Below, piece by piece: positions 52,372 through 61,300 of a stretch of DNA of 64,000 nt (positions are counted from its first letter, which is position 1; the number at the start of each line of letters is the position of its first letter). Position numbers and translations under genes: made by a program. The DNA is from Actinomycetes bacterium. Lineage in GTDB: Bacteria; Actinomycetota; Acidimicrobiia; Acidimicrobiales; RAAP-2. The notes under the pieces are model-generated. The model was not told the DNA's origin, did not search any database, and worked only from the letters and a program-made list of their open reading frames with translations. Location of the stretch: positions 7,746-71,745 of the forward strand of contig JAJYWG010000254.1 in assembly GCA_021791615.1 (NCBI GenBank), given 5' to 3'.

Positions 52372-54201
52372 TCAACTGAGGAACAGCCGTTCGCGGTCGA
52401 ACTCACGCAGGGCCATCACTTCTCTCTCGGTGACCGGTTCGAGCTCGTCCACCCGGGAGGCGACCTCGGGCGTCCAACCGCACGACGCGACCATCTCGTT
52501 CACCCTGTCGGCCAACGTGCCGGGCCCGGCGGGCACCGCCGCCACCCTCAGGATCCCGTCGAGGCGGCGCAGGATCCCCCGATCCGTGACCACACTGGTG
52601 ACTCGATGGCCCGGTGAGGTCACGTAGGCGGCGCGATCGGGCAGCCGCTCGGGGTTTGCCAAGGTCACCACCACGCACGCCGCAGAGCGGCTCGCCACGT
52701 CGTTCGCCCCGCCCGAGCCCACCAGGAACCGACCACTGCCGAGCTGGGTCGAATTGAGGTTGCCGAACCGGTCCACTTCGGCGGCGCCGAGACACCCCAC
52801 CACGACGGTCCCGGGTCCCCCGACCACCATGCCCAGCACCGTCGACGCGTCGGAGAGGAATGGGGTCCCGGGGAACACCCGGTGGTTGAAGATGTAGGGA
52901 TCGGCCGGCGTCGGCTCGTACCCCCAGAGCCCCAGCTCGGCGGTCAGGCGGACGCCTGGCCCCGAGCTGCCGGCCCGGGCTCGGGCGCGAGCCACGGCGA
53001 CCCACGCCGCCAGGTTGGCCACGCCGGCGCCGGCGAGGACCGCGTCGGCACCGACCCGGTCGACGGTCGTCTCCACCTCTCGGGCCCCAAAAGAGGCCGC
53101 CACCTCCCAGCGGCTGATCGGCTCTTCGGCCTGGACAGGGTGGCTGGCTGCATCTTCGTGCCAGCTCTCTGGATCGCTGCGCCCCTCCAACCACCCGAGC
53201 CGCTCGCCGCCGATCGCCTTCAAGTACGAGTCGTGGTCCGAGGGATCGAGGGCGTAGGTGCGCGCGAAGCTCCCGAAGTCCTCGCGGGCTGCGGCGGCGG
53301 CAGCGATCCAGAACTCGACGTCCTCGCCGTAGCTCCGGCTCGGGAGCCCGGCGGCGTAGCAGCCGCCGGGGTGCGCCCCGAAAGGCGCCTCCACGACCGC
53401 CAGCACCCGGTGGGCGGGGATCTTCACCCGGTGCCCGTAACCGTCCAGGCTCTCTACGATGCGCTCGACGGTTGCGACCACTCCGCGTCGAGCGGCCCAG
53501 GCTCCCCACACGCCTTCGAGCAGGGGCTCGGAGAGCGCGAGGTTCCCGTGCCGGTCCGCCACGGCAGCGTGGAGGAGCGCGACGTCGGGAGCCAGCGGTG
53601 CCACCAAGCCGATCCCGTCGCCCGAGGACGCTTGGCTGCCACGCTCGACTACTCCGCCTTCCCCACCTCCTTTCACGTCTGCGTGCCTGTCGCCCCCCGT
53701 GCCTCTTTCCGCCTCTCCGTCCCCGGTGAACGGTGAAGCGACGACGGAGAATGCGGGGTTCGACTCCATCGACGATCCCTGGAGCGATCCCGTCACCACG
53801 GCCGGCAAACCGCGGGCCGCAGCTTCGAGTCGCTGGGCCAGCGTGAGGATCGACCAGTGCTCCACCGAGACCTCTCCCGACTGGTAGGCCCGAGTGAAGA
53901 TCGGATTGGGTGAGTACGTCGGAAAGCTGTTGCCCGAGTACGCGGTGACCACTCGCCGGAGCATCTTTCCCTCGAAAAACAGTGCGCTCAGTGCCCCCAG
54001 GCTGGTCATCACGAGCGTGAACCCGGGATCCTGTCCCCACTGCTGGCGGGCCAACTCCCTGGCCGCCGCCGTCCACCTGCTGTGGCCGAGCATGACGTGG
54101 ACGGTGTCGCCTGGCTGAACATGGCGATCCACCGCCGCCTCCAGCGTGGCTCCTACCTCTGGAGCACGGCTCACCGTGATGTCTTCCGGCCCGGGTACCA
54201 T
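52372..54201 (-). CDS. Single-chain CoA-transferase family I protein (fused alpha and beta subunits)
   Basis: 609 residues. The N-terminal half (about 1-340) resembles the alpha subunit of glutaconate/3-oxoacid CoA-transferases (GDTVHVMLGHSRWTAAARE, AHRVLAVVEAPFGAHPGG). The C-terminal half (about 375-600) resembles the beta subunit (LGAAEVDRFGNLNSTQLGSGRFLVGSGGANDVASR split over 490-525). A Gly/Glu-rich acidic linker with EAERGTGGDR lies near 158-190 in the first half. The closest theme I recall is the IpdA/IpdB pair of mycobacterial steroid ring degradation, which forms a hydrolase rather than a transferase, here on one chain. It is divergent from the TetR gene at 54441. Confidence 0.83.
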   Translation of the reverse strand: MVPGPEDITVSRAPEVGATLEAAVDRHVQPGDTVHVMLGHSRWTAAARELARQQWGQDPGFTLVMTSLGALSALFFEGKMLRRVVTAYSGNSFPTYSPNPIFTRAYQSGEVSVEHWSILTLAQRLEAAARGLPAVVTGSLQGSSMESNPAFSVVASPFTGDGEAERGTGGDRHADVKGGGEGGVVERGSQASSGDGIGLVAPLAPDVALLHAAVADRHGNLALSEPLLEGVWGAWAARRGVVATVERIVESLDGYGHRVKIPAHRVLAVVEAPFGAHPGGCYAAGLPSRSYGEDVEFWIAAAAAAREDFGSFARTYALDPSDHDSYLKAIGGERLGWLEGRSDPESWHEDAASHPVQAEEPISRWEVAASFGAREVETTVDRVGADAVLAGAGVANLAAWVAVARARARAGSSGPGVRLTAELGLWGYEPTPADPYIFNHRVFPGTPFLSDASTVLGMVVGGPGTVVVGCLGAAEVDRFGNLNSTQLGSGRFLVGSGGANDVASRSAACVVVTLANPERLPDRAAYVTSPGHRVTSVVTDRGILRRLDGILRVAAVPAGPGTLADRVNEMVASCGWTPEVASRVDELEPVTEREVMALREFDRERLFLS

Positions 54202-54211
54202 CGCCTGTTCA

Positions 54212-54221
54212 CCTGATCAGG
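54212..54221. promoter_or_regulatory. 10-bp perfect palindrome upstream of the CoA-transferase gene
   Basis: CCTGATCAGG lies 11 bases upstream of the CoA-transferase ATG and next to GGTACC. It could be an operator, but short palindromes of this size are common. Confidence 0.35.
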
Positions 54222-54393
54222 GTACCCGCGGCCCGCGCCGCCCCCCGAGAGGAGTGCCGCGGAGCGCAGCGCGCGGGTGCACGGCAGTACGCGCGGGTTG
54301 TGAGCACATGGCGAGCAGTGGGCAGCGGGCCGCGGGAAACGGGCAGCGAGAAGAAGGAAGCGGGCCGCGGGCGACCTGCAGCCGGCGAAAATG

Positions 54394-54431
54394 TGACACG
54401 GCCGTCAGGGTGGATGAGCAGCCACTACGAT
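54394..54431 (+). promoter_or_regulatory. tetR promoter with TGACA-type operator
   Basis: TGACACGGCCGTCA (54394-54407) is followed 18 bases later by TACGAT (54426-54431). The ATG of the TetR gene is nine bases further on. The right half of the operator occupies the -35 position, as at 20031. This suggests autoregulation. The divergent CoA-transferase gene starts 192 bases away. Confidence 0.6.
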
Positions 54432-54440
54432 CCTCACTCC

Positions 54441-55214
54441 ATGGGGCAAGCACGCAGTCGGGGGCGTTCGGCCCCCTCCCGAGTCGGTGCGGAGCCCAAG
54501 CCGAAGGCTGCGTCACGCCCGCCCGTTCCTCTCTCGGACCCCCGGGTGGGTCCGACGTCGCCGGCACGCGAGGAGATCGCCGGCAGAGGTGGTGCCGGCG
54601 GCACAGGCAGCCCAGGCGGCGCACCCGCGAGCAGACGGGCCCTTCGCCACCAGGGACGGCGAACGATGCGCAAGCTGCTCGACGCGGCCATGGAGGCGTT
54701 CGACCGCCGCGGCTACCACGCCACCCGGGTGAACGACGTGGTGGAGATCGCGAAGACCTCCCATGGGACCTTCTACCTCTACTTCTCGAACAAAGAGGAC
54801 CTGCTCCGAGCGCTGGTGGCCGAAGCCGCAGCCGAGGCGAGCGAGCTCTACCAGGTGCTCGGTGATCCCCCCGCGGGCGGAACGGACTGGGACGAGCTGC
54901 GCCAGTGGGTCGACCGGTACTCGTCTCTGTGGGTTCGCTACGCCCCGCTCCTCCGAGCGTGGACCGATCTGGCGTCACTCGACCCCGAGCTGGGAGATCA
55001 GGTCCGCCTCACGGTTGCCACCATTTCAGGTGCCCTCTCCCAGCGGATCACCTCGGCACCGGCTGCGAAAGGCGTCGATGCCGATGTCGCCGGGATGGCG
55101 GTGCTGGCCATGCTCGATCGGTTCCACTACCTGAGGGAGTTCGTCGGACAGCCGGTGGACGAGAAGTCGCTCGACACCTTGACGACGATGATCCACCGCG
55201 CCCTTTTCGCCTGA
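54441..55214 (+). CDS. TetR/AcrR family transcriptional regulator with long N-terminal extension
   Basis: 257 residues from the ATG at 54441, ten bases after a TACGAT box. The helix-turn-helix (about 76-122) has RRGYHATRVNDVVEIAKTSHG followed by TFYLYFSNKEDLLRALV, a form common in mycobacterial TetR regulators of lipid genes. The C-terminal ligand domain ends in a helix with LDRFHYLREFVG. The first 68 residues are basic, Pro/Arg/Gly-rich and unlike the usual TetR start of 10-20 residues. Its promoter carries one of the window's seven TGACA-type palindromes, so it is the best candidate regulator of those sites. Confidence 0.9.
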   Translation: MGQARSRGRSAPSRVGAEPKPKAASRPPVPLSDPRVGPTSPAREEIAGRGGAGGTGSPGGAPASRRALRHQGRRTMRKLLDAAMEAFDRRGYHATRVNDVVEIAKTSHGTFYLYFSNKEDLLRALVAEAAAEASELYQVLGDPPAGGTDWDELRQWVDRYSSLWVRYAPLLRAWTDLASLDPELGDQVRLTVATISGALSQRITSAPAAKGVDADVAGMAVLAMLDRFHYLREFVGQPVDEKSLDTLTTMIHRALFA

Positions 55215-55248
55215 CGGTCTCTCTGAGTTGGTCGACCTCTCCGACCAC

Positions 55249-55280
55249 GCGGTCCTTGGCGCGGTCCTTGGCGCGATCCT
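55249..55280. repeat. 12-bp tandem repeat (two copies plus a partial)
   Basis: GCGGTCCTTGGC at 55249-55260 and 55261-55272, then a diverged partial copy. It lies in the gap between the convergent TetR and SDR genes. Confidence 0.7.
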
Positions 55281-55323
55281 CTCAGGTTGGACGATGTGAC
55301 GGCTACCGCTGCTCGCGCTGCAC

Positions 55324-56124
55324 TCAGATGCCGAGGCGACCGGTGGTGAGACCGGCCCAGAAACCTCCGTCTGCGTAGACATTGGCCCCGGTGATGTACG
55401 ACGCGGCGTCACTGTTCAAGAACACCAGCAGGTGCGCTTGCTCCTCGGGAGTGGAGTTCCTTCCAAGAGGCTTGGGGAACGCGTCCATGAAGTCTTTGCC
55501 CATGTACTGCTCGAACGACGGCATCATCGGAGTGTCGGTCGGGCCGGGGCTCGTGCAGTTGACCCGTATGCCTTTGGGTGCAAGGTCCAGCGCAGCATGC
55601 AGCGTCCACACGATGATCACCTGCTTGGAGAACAAATAACCCTCCCCCACCAATTCCGGCCGAGCTTCCAGCCACTGGCGCGCTGCAGCCGGACCTTCAC
55701 AGGCCAGCAGCTCGGCGATCACCTCCATCATGTGCTCCCAGCCGATACCGCCGGCCGAGGAGATGGTGACCACCGCCCCTCCACCCTCCATATGCGGAAC
55801 CACCCGCTCGGTGAGATGCCTTGCGGCGACAAAGTTGACGAGCATCGTGTCGAGCCCGGAATGGGGAGGGCCGGGCAGACCGGCGCAGTTGAAGAGGGCG
55901 TCGACGCGCCCACCCACGGCTGCCACCGCCGATTCGATGGCACCTGGGTCGCGCAGGTCGACGTGGTGGTATCCGGCCACCTGTGTCGTCGGCTCCTTCA
56001 GGTCCAGCACGTGGATCTCGGCCCCGAGCTCCACCAGGTCCCGGACAACGGCCGCACCCATCCCGCTGCCGCCACCACCGCTCACGATGACCCGCTTGCC
56101 CTCGTACCCCCAGGGAATCGACAC
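55324..56124 (-). CDS. Short-chain dehydrogenase/reductase
   Basis: 266 residues. The cofactor loop is SGGGGSGMG at 15-23, with a conserved NxAG-like NCAG at 79-82. Catalytic S122/S123 and Y163-x3-K167 (YLFSK) are present. A helical insertion (about 130-160) lies before the active-site Tyr, a feature of 3-alpha-hydroxysteroid dehydrogenase-like SDRs. Substrates may thus be steroids or alicyclic alcohols, but this is a guess. The C-terminal GANVYADGGFWAG is standard. It is convergent with the TetR gene; the ATG is at 56124. Confidence 0.88.
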   Translation of the reverse strand: MSIPWGYEGKRVIVSGGGGSGMGAAVVRDLVELGAEIHVLDLKEPTTQVAGYHHVDLRDPGAIESAVAAVGGRVDALFNCAGLPGPPHSGLDTMLVNFVAARHLTERVVPHMEGGGAVVTISSAGGIGWEHMMEVIAELLACEGPAAARQWLEARPELVGEGYLFSKQVIIVWTLHAALDLAPKGIRVNCTSPGPTDTPMMPSFEQYMGKDFMDAFPKPLGRNSTPEEQAHLLVFLNSDAASYITGANVYADGGFWAGLTTGRLGI

Positions 56125-56239
56125 GTTTCCTCCTCACTCTCACTCTTCATCCACCCGGCCCGCTGCGCCAGCAGGCCGCATCATGTCAGGGATTCCAGGG
56201 ATTGCACGGATTCTTCGGAATCTTGGTTGCCAGCTGCGC

Positions 56240-56755
56240 TCAGCGCGGCAGGATCACGTCCACCGCCATCCCCTGGGCAGCCAGGTCTACCATCTCGTTG
56301 TCCTCGGCATAACCGAACCCCTGGACGTTGAAGAGACGGACCACCGCCTCGTCGGTGGGGAACGGACCCCAGTGCCAGGTCCCGCGATGCAAGACCAAGG
56401 ACTCCAGCGGTTCGATCACGAACGCTCGGATTTGGGACGCAGCCTCCTCGGATTCGAGAGCGAGGCCGGGCGGCGCGACTGCGATAACGCATCGGTGGTC
56501 TATTGGCATGAGCACCTGGGTGTGGGTCGCGTGGCGGTAGAGCATCATGCAGCGCAACCCCTCGGGGATCGCAGGAACTTCATCACGGGCATGCCCGATG
56601 ATGTTCACATGGGGATCCGACCATTCGAATTCCAGCCTCTTGCGCCCGTCGTCGGGATCGGTGTCCGAGAGGGGGATCCATCCAAAAGGTTCCCAGCTCG
56701 ACGGCGTGAGATGTACCGCACGGACCATGGTCGTCGCTCCCCCGCCTGCCTGCAT
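56240..56755 (-). CDS. Ureidoglycolate lyase (AllA)-like cupin protein
   Basis: 171 residues from the ATG at 56755, six bases after GGAGGG (a TTG two codons upstream is also possible). The AllA pattern is seen: SSWEPFGWIPL at the start, RHATHTQVLMPID and VAPPG in the middle, and LVLHRGTWHWGPFP. AllA releases glyoxylate and urea from ureidoglycolate. No other allantoin gene is adjacent, so a different small-acid lyase or epimerase role is possible. It is divergent from a cupin and a 2-hydroxyacid dehydrogenase, the latter able to reduce glyoxylate. Confidence 0.75.
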   Translation of the reverse strand: MQAGGGATTMVRAVHLTPSSWEPFGWIPLSDTDPDDGRKRLEFEWSDPHVNIIGHARDEVPAIPEGLRCMMLYRHATHTQVLMPIDHRCVIAVAPPGLALESEEAASQIRAFVIEPLESLVLHRGTWHWGPFPTDEAVVRLFNVQGFGYAEDNEMVDLAAQGMAVDVILPR

Positions 56756-56906
56756 CCGCAACCCTCCTTCTTCCCGGCTGCCAGGAGCCCCGGGATCTCG
56801 ATAACCGGGGAGCTCGGAGCCCCGTGAGCACTTCGATGCACCTCACCGCAGCTCGCAGCTCGCCGCGATGCCGTTGCAGCTCGCCGTGCGGGTCGGCGCC
56901 ATGCCG

Positions 56907-56933
56907 CCTAGTCTGGACGACGAGCAGTCTAGG
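56907..56933. promoter_or_regulatory. Inverted repeat in the divergent AllA-like/cupin intergenic region
   Basis: CCTAGTCTG (56907-56915) and CAGTCTAGG (56925-56933) form a 9-base inverted repeat with one mismatch pair. Each arm contains a TAG-type -10-like sequence. It may be an operator for one or both genes. Confidence 0.4.
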
Positions 56934-56977
56934 GATGCGCCGGCCACTCGGCATGCGAGAGCAGGAGACACATAGAG

Positions 56978-57361
56978 ATGGACGTTCGAAGCATCGAGGA
57001 CGCGGCACCGATCGTCGAGCACAACGGGACGGTCCCGGTCTGGTGGATGGTGAATTCACGGGAGATGAAAGACGAGACCGACGGCGGGTTTCTCGAGCTC
57101 GTGAACGAGTTTGAAGTGGCCGGTGGCGGAGCTGTCGACCCACATTCTCATCCGACGCACGAGTTCTACTACGTATTGAGCGGTCGCGGCATCATGACCA
57201 TCGAAGACGAGAGCAGGGAGATCCGCCAAGGGGACTTGGTGCACATCCCCCCGAACGCTGTGCACACGCTCCGTCCGGTGAGCGACCATGCTCCGATCCA
57301 TTGCTTCTGCTTCGCCATCGGGGTGAAAGGCGCCGGCCCGATCGACTACACGCACCACTGA
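56978..57361 (+). CDS. Small cupin-domain protein
   Basis: 127 residues, ATG at 56978 with AGGAGA upstream. It is a single cupin barrel with metal-binding residues H56, H58 and E62 in PHSHPTHEF, and a later histidine in NAVHTLRP. It has the size of small cupin-2 proteins that bind or isomerise small carboxylates or sugars. The 2-hydroxyacid dehydrogenase GTG follows by one base, so the two are translated together. The specific reaction is not recognisable. Confidence 0.82.
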   Translation: MDVRSIEDAAPIVEHNGTVPVWWMVNSREMKDETDGGFLELVNEFEVAGGGAVDPHSHPTHEFYYVLSGRGIMTIEDESREIRQGDLVHIPPNAVHTLRPVSDHAPIHCFCFAIGVKGAGPIDYTHH

Positions 57362-57362
57362 G

Positions 57363-58310
57363 GTGGGCCGCGTCCTGGTGACCCGCCAGCTCACCGAGGG
57401 CGGGCTCGACCCCTTGGTCGAGGTCGGCCACGTCGTGGTCCAGCGAGCAACAGACGTGCCCTACAGCCACGCCGAGCTGGTCGGCACGGCGCCGGAAGTG
57501 GACGCCATCTTGTGCCTGCTCTCCGACCGGATCACAGCCGAGGTCCTCAGAGCCGGGGCCTCCGGAAGGCTCCGGGTCGTGGCGAACGCGGCCGTGGGCT
57601 ACGACAACATCGACGTGGACGCGGCCCGGTCCTGCGGAGTCGCCGTGTGCAACACCCCCGGCGTGCTCGACGAGTCCACTGCCGACGTGGCATTTCTCCT
57701 CATTCTGGCATCATGCCGGCTGGCGTCGGAGGCCGAGCGGGACCTCCGGGACGGTCGATGGGACGGCTGGGGTTTCTCGGACCACTTGGCCCGCGACGTG
57801 CACGGATCGGTGCTCGGGCTCGTGGGCTACGGACGCATCGCCCGTGAGGTGGCCCGCAGGGCTGCGGGATTTGGCATGGAGGTCCTGCACCACTCCCGAA
57901 CGGACACCGGTATGCCCGGCTACACGGCATCACTCGACGCGTTGTTGTCGGCATCCGACGTCCTGAGCCTGCACGTGCCGCTCACCGACCACACCCGCCA
58001 CTTGATCGGACGCCGCCAGCTCGGGCTCATGAAGGAAACGGCGGTCCTCGTCAACACGGCGCGAGGGCCGGTCGTCGATGAGGACGCGCTGGTAGACGCG
58101 CTCGAGACCGGGTCCATCTACGCTGCCGGGCTGGACGTCTACGAAGGCGAGCCCCGGATCAACCCGCGCCTGCTCGGGGCCCCGCGCACGGTCCTGCTCC
58201 CTCACATCGGAAGTGCCACCACCGCCACCCGCACCCGGATGGCCCGGCTTGCCGCCCAGGGCATCTGCGACGTCCTCGACGGGCGAGTCCCTCCCAACGT
58301 CGTTGCCTGA
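57363..58310 (+). CDS. D-isomer-specific 2-hydroxyacid dehydrogenase (glyoxylate/hydroxypyruvate reductase-like)
   Basis: 315 residues from a GTG at 57363. The NAD-binding motif is LGLVGYGRIA, with catalytic Arg in VNTARGPVVDEDALVDAL, Glu in GLDVYEGEP, and His in LLPHIGSAT, all in the usual order. It reduces 2-keto acids such as glyoxylate or hydroxypyruvate to D-hydroxy acids. It is co-transcribed with the small cupin. The AllA-like lyase on the other strand would yield glyoxylate, which could be a substrate; that link is inference. The 3' end lies within a perfect 12-base inverted repeat. Confidence 0.92.
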   Translation: MGRVLVTRQLTEGGLDPLVEVGHVVVQRATDVPYSHAELVGTAPEVDAILCLLSDRITAEVLRAGASGRLRVVANAAVGYDNIDVDAARSCGVAVCNTPGVLDESTADVAFLLILASCRLASEAERDLRDGRWDGWGFSDHLARDVHGSVLGLVGYGRIAREVARRAAGFGMEVLHHSRTDTGMPGYTASLDALLSASDVLSLHVPLTDHTRHLIGRRQLGLMKETAVLVNTARGPVVDEDALVDALETGSIYAAGLDVYEGEPRINPRLLGAPRTVLLPHIGSATTATRTRMARLAAQGICDVLDGRVPPNVVA

Positions 58311-58345
58311 GGCCCGTCGCGCGTCGGCCCCGTGCCTCAGGCAAC
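58302..58345. terminator. Perfect 12-bp inverted repeat that contains both convergent stop codons
   Basis: GTTGCCTGAGGC (58302-58313) pairs exactly with GCCTCAGGCAAC (58334-58345) around a 20-base loop. The stop TGA of each convergent gene lies inside its arm, so both genes end with the same GTT GCC TGA. It probably terminates transcription in both directions despite lacking a T run. Confidence 0.7.
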
Positions 58346-61300
58346 CGACCCGTAGAAGCGCGCCTTGCCGAAGCTGAAGATCCCCCCGTCTGCGGCCACC
58401 TCCCAGTAGCCGCCCCCTGTCGGGGCTGCGGCCATCCCGACGACAGGGTCGTCGAGCGCCTTGCCGCCCATCGACCCGTAGAACTGCGCCGACCCGAAGG
58501 CGAAGACCCCGCCCCCCGCTGTCACCTCCCAGTAGCCCTTGCCTGTCGGGGCTGCGGCGATCCCGACAATCGGCGCGTCGAGCGCCTTGCCGCCCATGGA
58601 CCCGGAGAACTGTGCCGAACCGAAGGCGAAGACCCCCCCGTCTGCGGCCACCTCCCAGTAGCCCTTGCCTGTCGGGGCTGCGGCGATCCCGACGACCGGC
58701 GCGTCGAGGGGCTTGCCGCCCATCGACCCGGAGAACTGTGCCGAACCGAAGGCGAAGACCCCGCCCCCCGCTGTCACCTCCCAGTAGCCCTTGCCTGTCG
58801 GGGCTGCGGCGATCCCGACGACCGGCGCGTCGGGCGCCCAGGGGCCCGTGGAGCCTTCATACCGGGCAGCTCCCTCGGTGGTGACCTGGCCGAGGGAGTT
58901 GGCGATCCAGTACCCGCCGCCTGTGGGAGCCGGCGCCATCGCTGCCACCGGGGACAACGGTGCGAGGGATGGCACAGCACCGGCCAAGACCGACAAGGTG
59001 AAGGTCTGCGTGCTCGAGCCAGAAGCGTTGGTGACGGTCAGGGTGATCGGGTATGTCCGGGCAGTGCCGATCGATGGAGTGCCCACGATTGTCGCCGTAC
59101 CATCCCCGTTGTTCACAAAGCTCACGCCCGGAGGCAGTGCTCCGGACTCCGAGATCGAAGCCGGCAGCGGGTTGCCTCCGGTCGTCACCTCGAAACGCGA
59201 GGAGACGCCGGCAGTGAAGGCACTGCTCGCCGCGCTCGTGAAGTACGCCGGCAAACCGCTCCCGATCGGGTCACTACCGGCCAGCAGTGCTTCGATGGTG
59301 ATGATGGGCGCCGTGGAGTTCACGAGGGTGAGCGAGGGAAAAACGCCGGAGAAGTTGTAGATCCCCGTTGTGGCGTCGCGGTAGTCCCTCTCCGAAGTGC
59401 TCACGTAGTTCTGGGCTTCGTCGACAAACGAGGGGTCGGGCTCAAGCGAGTTGAGCAGGAGCAGGTTCCGGAAGTAGATCGAGTTGAAGGGAGGATCTTG
59501 GGAGTAGAGCCGCTGCGACGTGCTTGTGCCATTGCCGTAGTAGCTGACCGAAGCCCGCGCCGTCTGCAGCGCCTCGTCCAAGTAGCTCACCTCGCCCGTC
59601 GCCTGGTACAAGAGGACCCCGGCGCCGATCATCGTGCCCTGGTTGTAGCTCCAACGCGTCTTTGTCACGGTCCCGCTGGGTTCGACGTGGTCGTAGTACA
59701 TGCCTCCTGTGCTGAGAAGACATCCTCGGACCCATTGGTAGATCTTCTCGGCCCACGTGAGGTACGTGGAGTCGCCCGTGAGCTGGTAGAGCTCGGTGGC
59801 TGCTTCGGCTGACGGAGCGTTCGACACGGTGTTGCGACTGCGCCCGGTCGACGAGTCGATCCAGAAGATCCCACCGGGACACGGCTCCGACGCTGTTGTC
59901 GACCAACCGCTCTCCAAGAACGCGAATTCGTCTTGGGCGGTCGTGAGGTATGCCTCATCCCCGGTCTCTTGGAAGGCATGGAGAAGGTCGAGCGTCACCC
60001 ATGCGTTGTCGTCGAAATAGGTGTAGCCGCCGATCCCGAGTGGGCTCGGGACCGCAGACTGGAACGCCGGAGGCTGCGCCGCTCCTGTGGGTGCAACCTC
60101 TTTTGTGTCGCGATAGTGCAGCAGGCCGAACATGTCGTCGGTGACGGCCGGCACGACCGCTTCGGCTGTACGGGCGACGACCTTGGACGTCCCCGACAAG
60201 CCGGCCACGTCCTCTGCGGCGGCGATCGCGTTGGTGAATGTCCACAACGCGGCGAACAGGTTGCTGCCACCTTGGTAGAGATCCTCCGACGGGTAGAACA
60301 GGTATGACTGCATCGCCCCGAACGTCGCGACCGCGTCGGTCGCGTCCACCGACGCCTGTGCCGAAGGAGGTGCCGGGGTGCCAACCGGGACGACCGGACC
60401 GCTGGGCGAGGACGGGGGCGATGTACCCACGGAGTTCTTCGCCGTCACGACGACCCGGTAGGAGGCACCGTCCACGAGCCCGGCCAGCGCCCCCGCCTCC
60501 GATCCGGCGGCGCCTGCCACTGTCGCCGGCACGGACGACGCCGACGCCGGTGCTCCTGCGCACGATGTCGCCGAACAGCTCGCCTCCGGGTAGGCGGCCA
60601 GGCCGTAGGAGGTGATCGGCGATCCATGGTCTGTCGGCGCCTGCCACGTCGCCGTCAGCGACCCACTTCCGGCGACCACGTCGACTGTCGCAGGGGCCGC
60701 CGGGGCCGCGACCCCTGCTCGGACCGCCACGGACGGCAACGATGCGGGCGAGACCCCGTCGTCGTTGGACGCCGTCACCACGAACGCGTAGAGGTCACCG
60801 ATGTCCAGCCCGGTCACTGTCGCTGTCGGAGAGGTCGAGGAGGCCGTCGTGAACGGCGTCCCCGAGCACAGCTCCGACGTGCACTGGTTCGACGGGAAGG
60901 CCGCCACCGTATAGCCGGTGATCGGAGCGCCGTCGGGTGTCGGGGCGGTCCACGTGACCTTCGCCGCACCCGTGGCCGGCACGGCGGTGACACCGCTCGG
61001 CGCGAGAGGCGCGCTCGGCGGCGGTGTCGCCGTCAGAGAAGCGACGGGCACGTGCACCGACGTGCTCTCGGTGGCGTCGGATGCCACGAGTGTCAGTGTG
61101 AACGGATAGGTGCCGGTCGTCGCCTCGGCGGCCGACAGGGGGACGGCGCCGGTCAGAGTGCCTGTGCTGGCGACCGAGAAGTTCCCCGTGTCCGAATCGC
61201 TTCCCCCCCCGCCCCGCCACGTGAGGGTGCCGGCGGTGAGACCAGGGAGCCAGTCGGATCCGGTCACGTCGAGCACCCGGAAGCCGGACGTCGGGATCTC

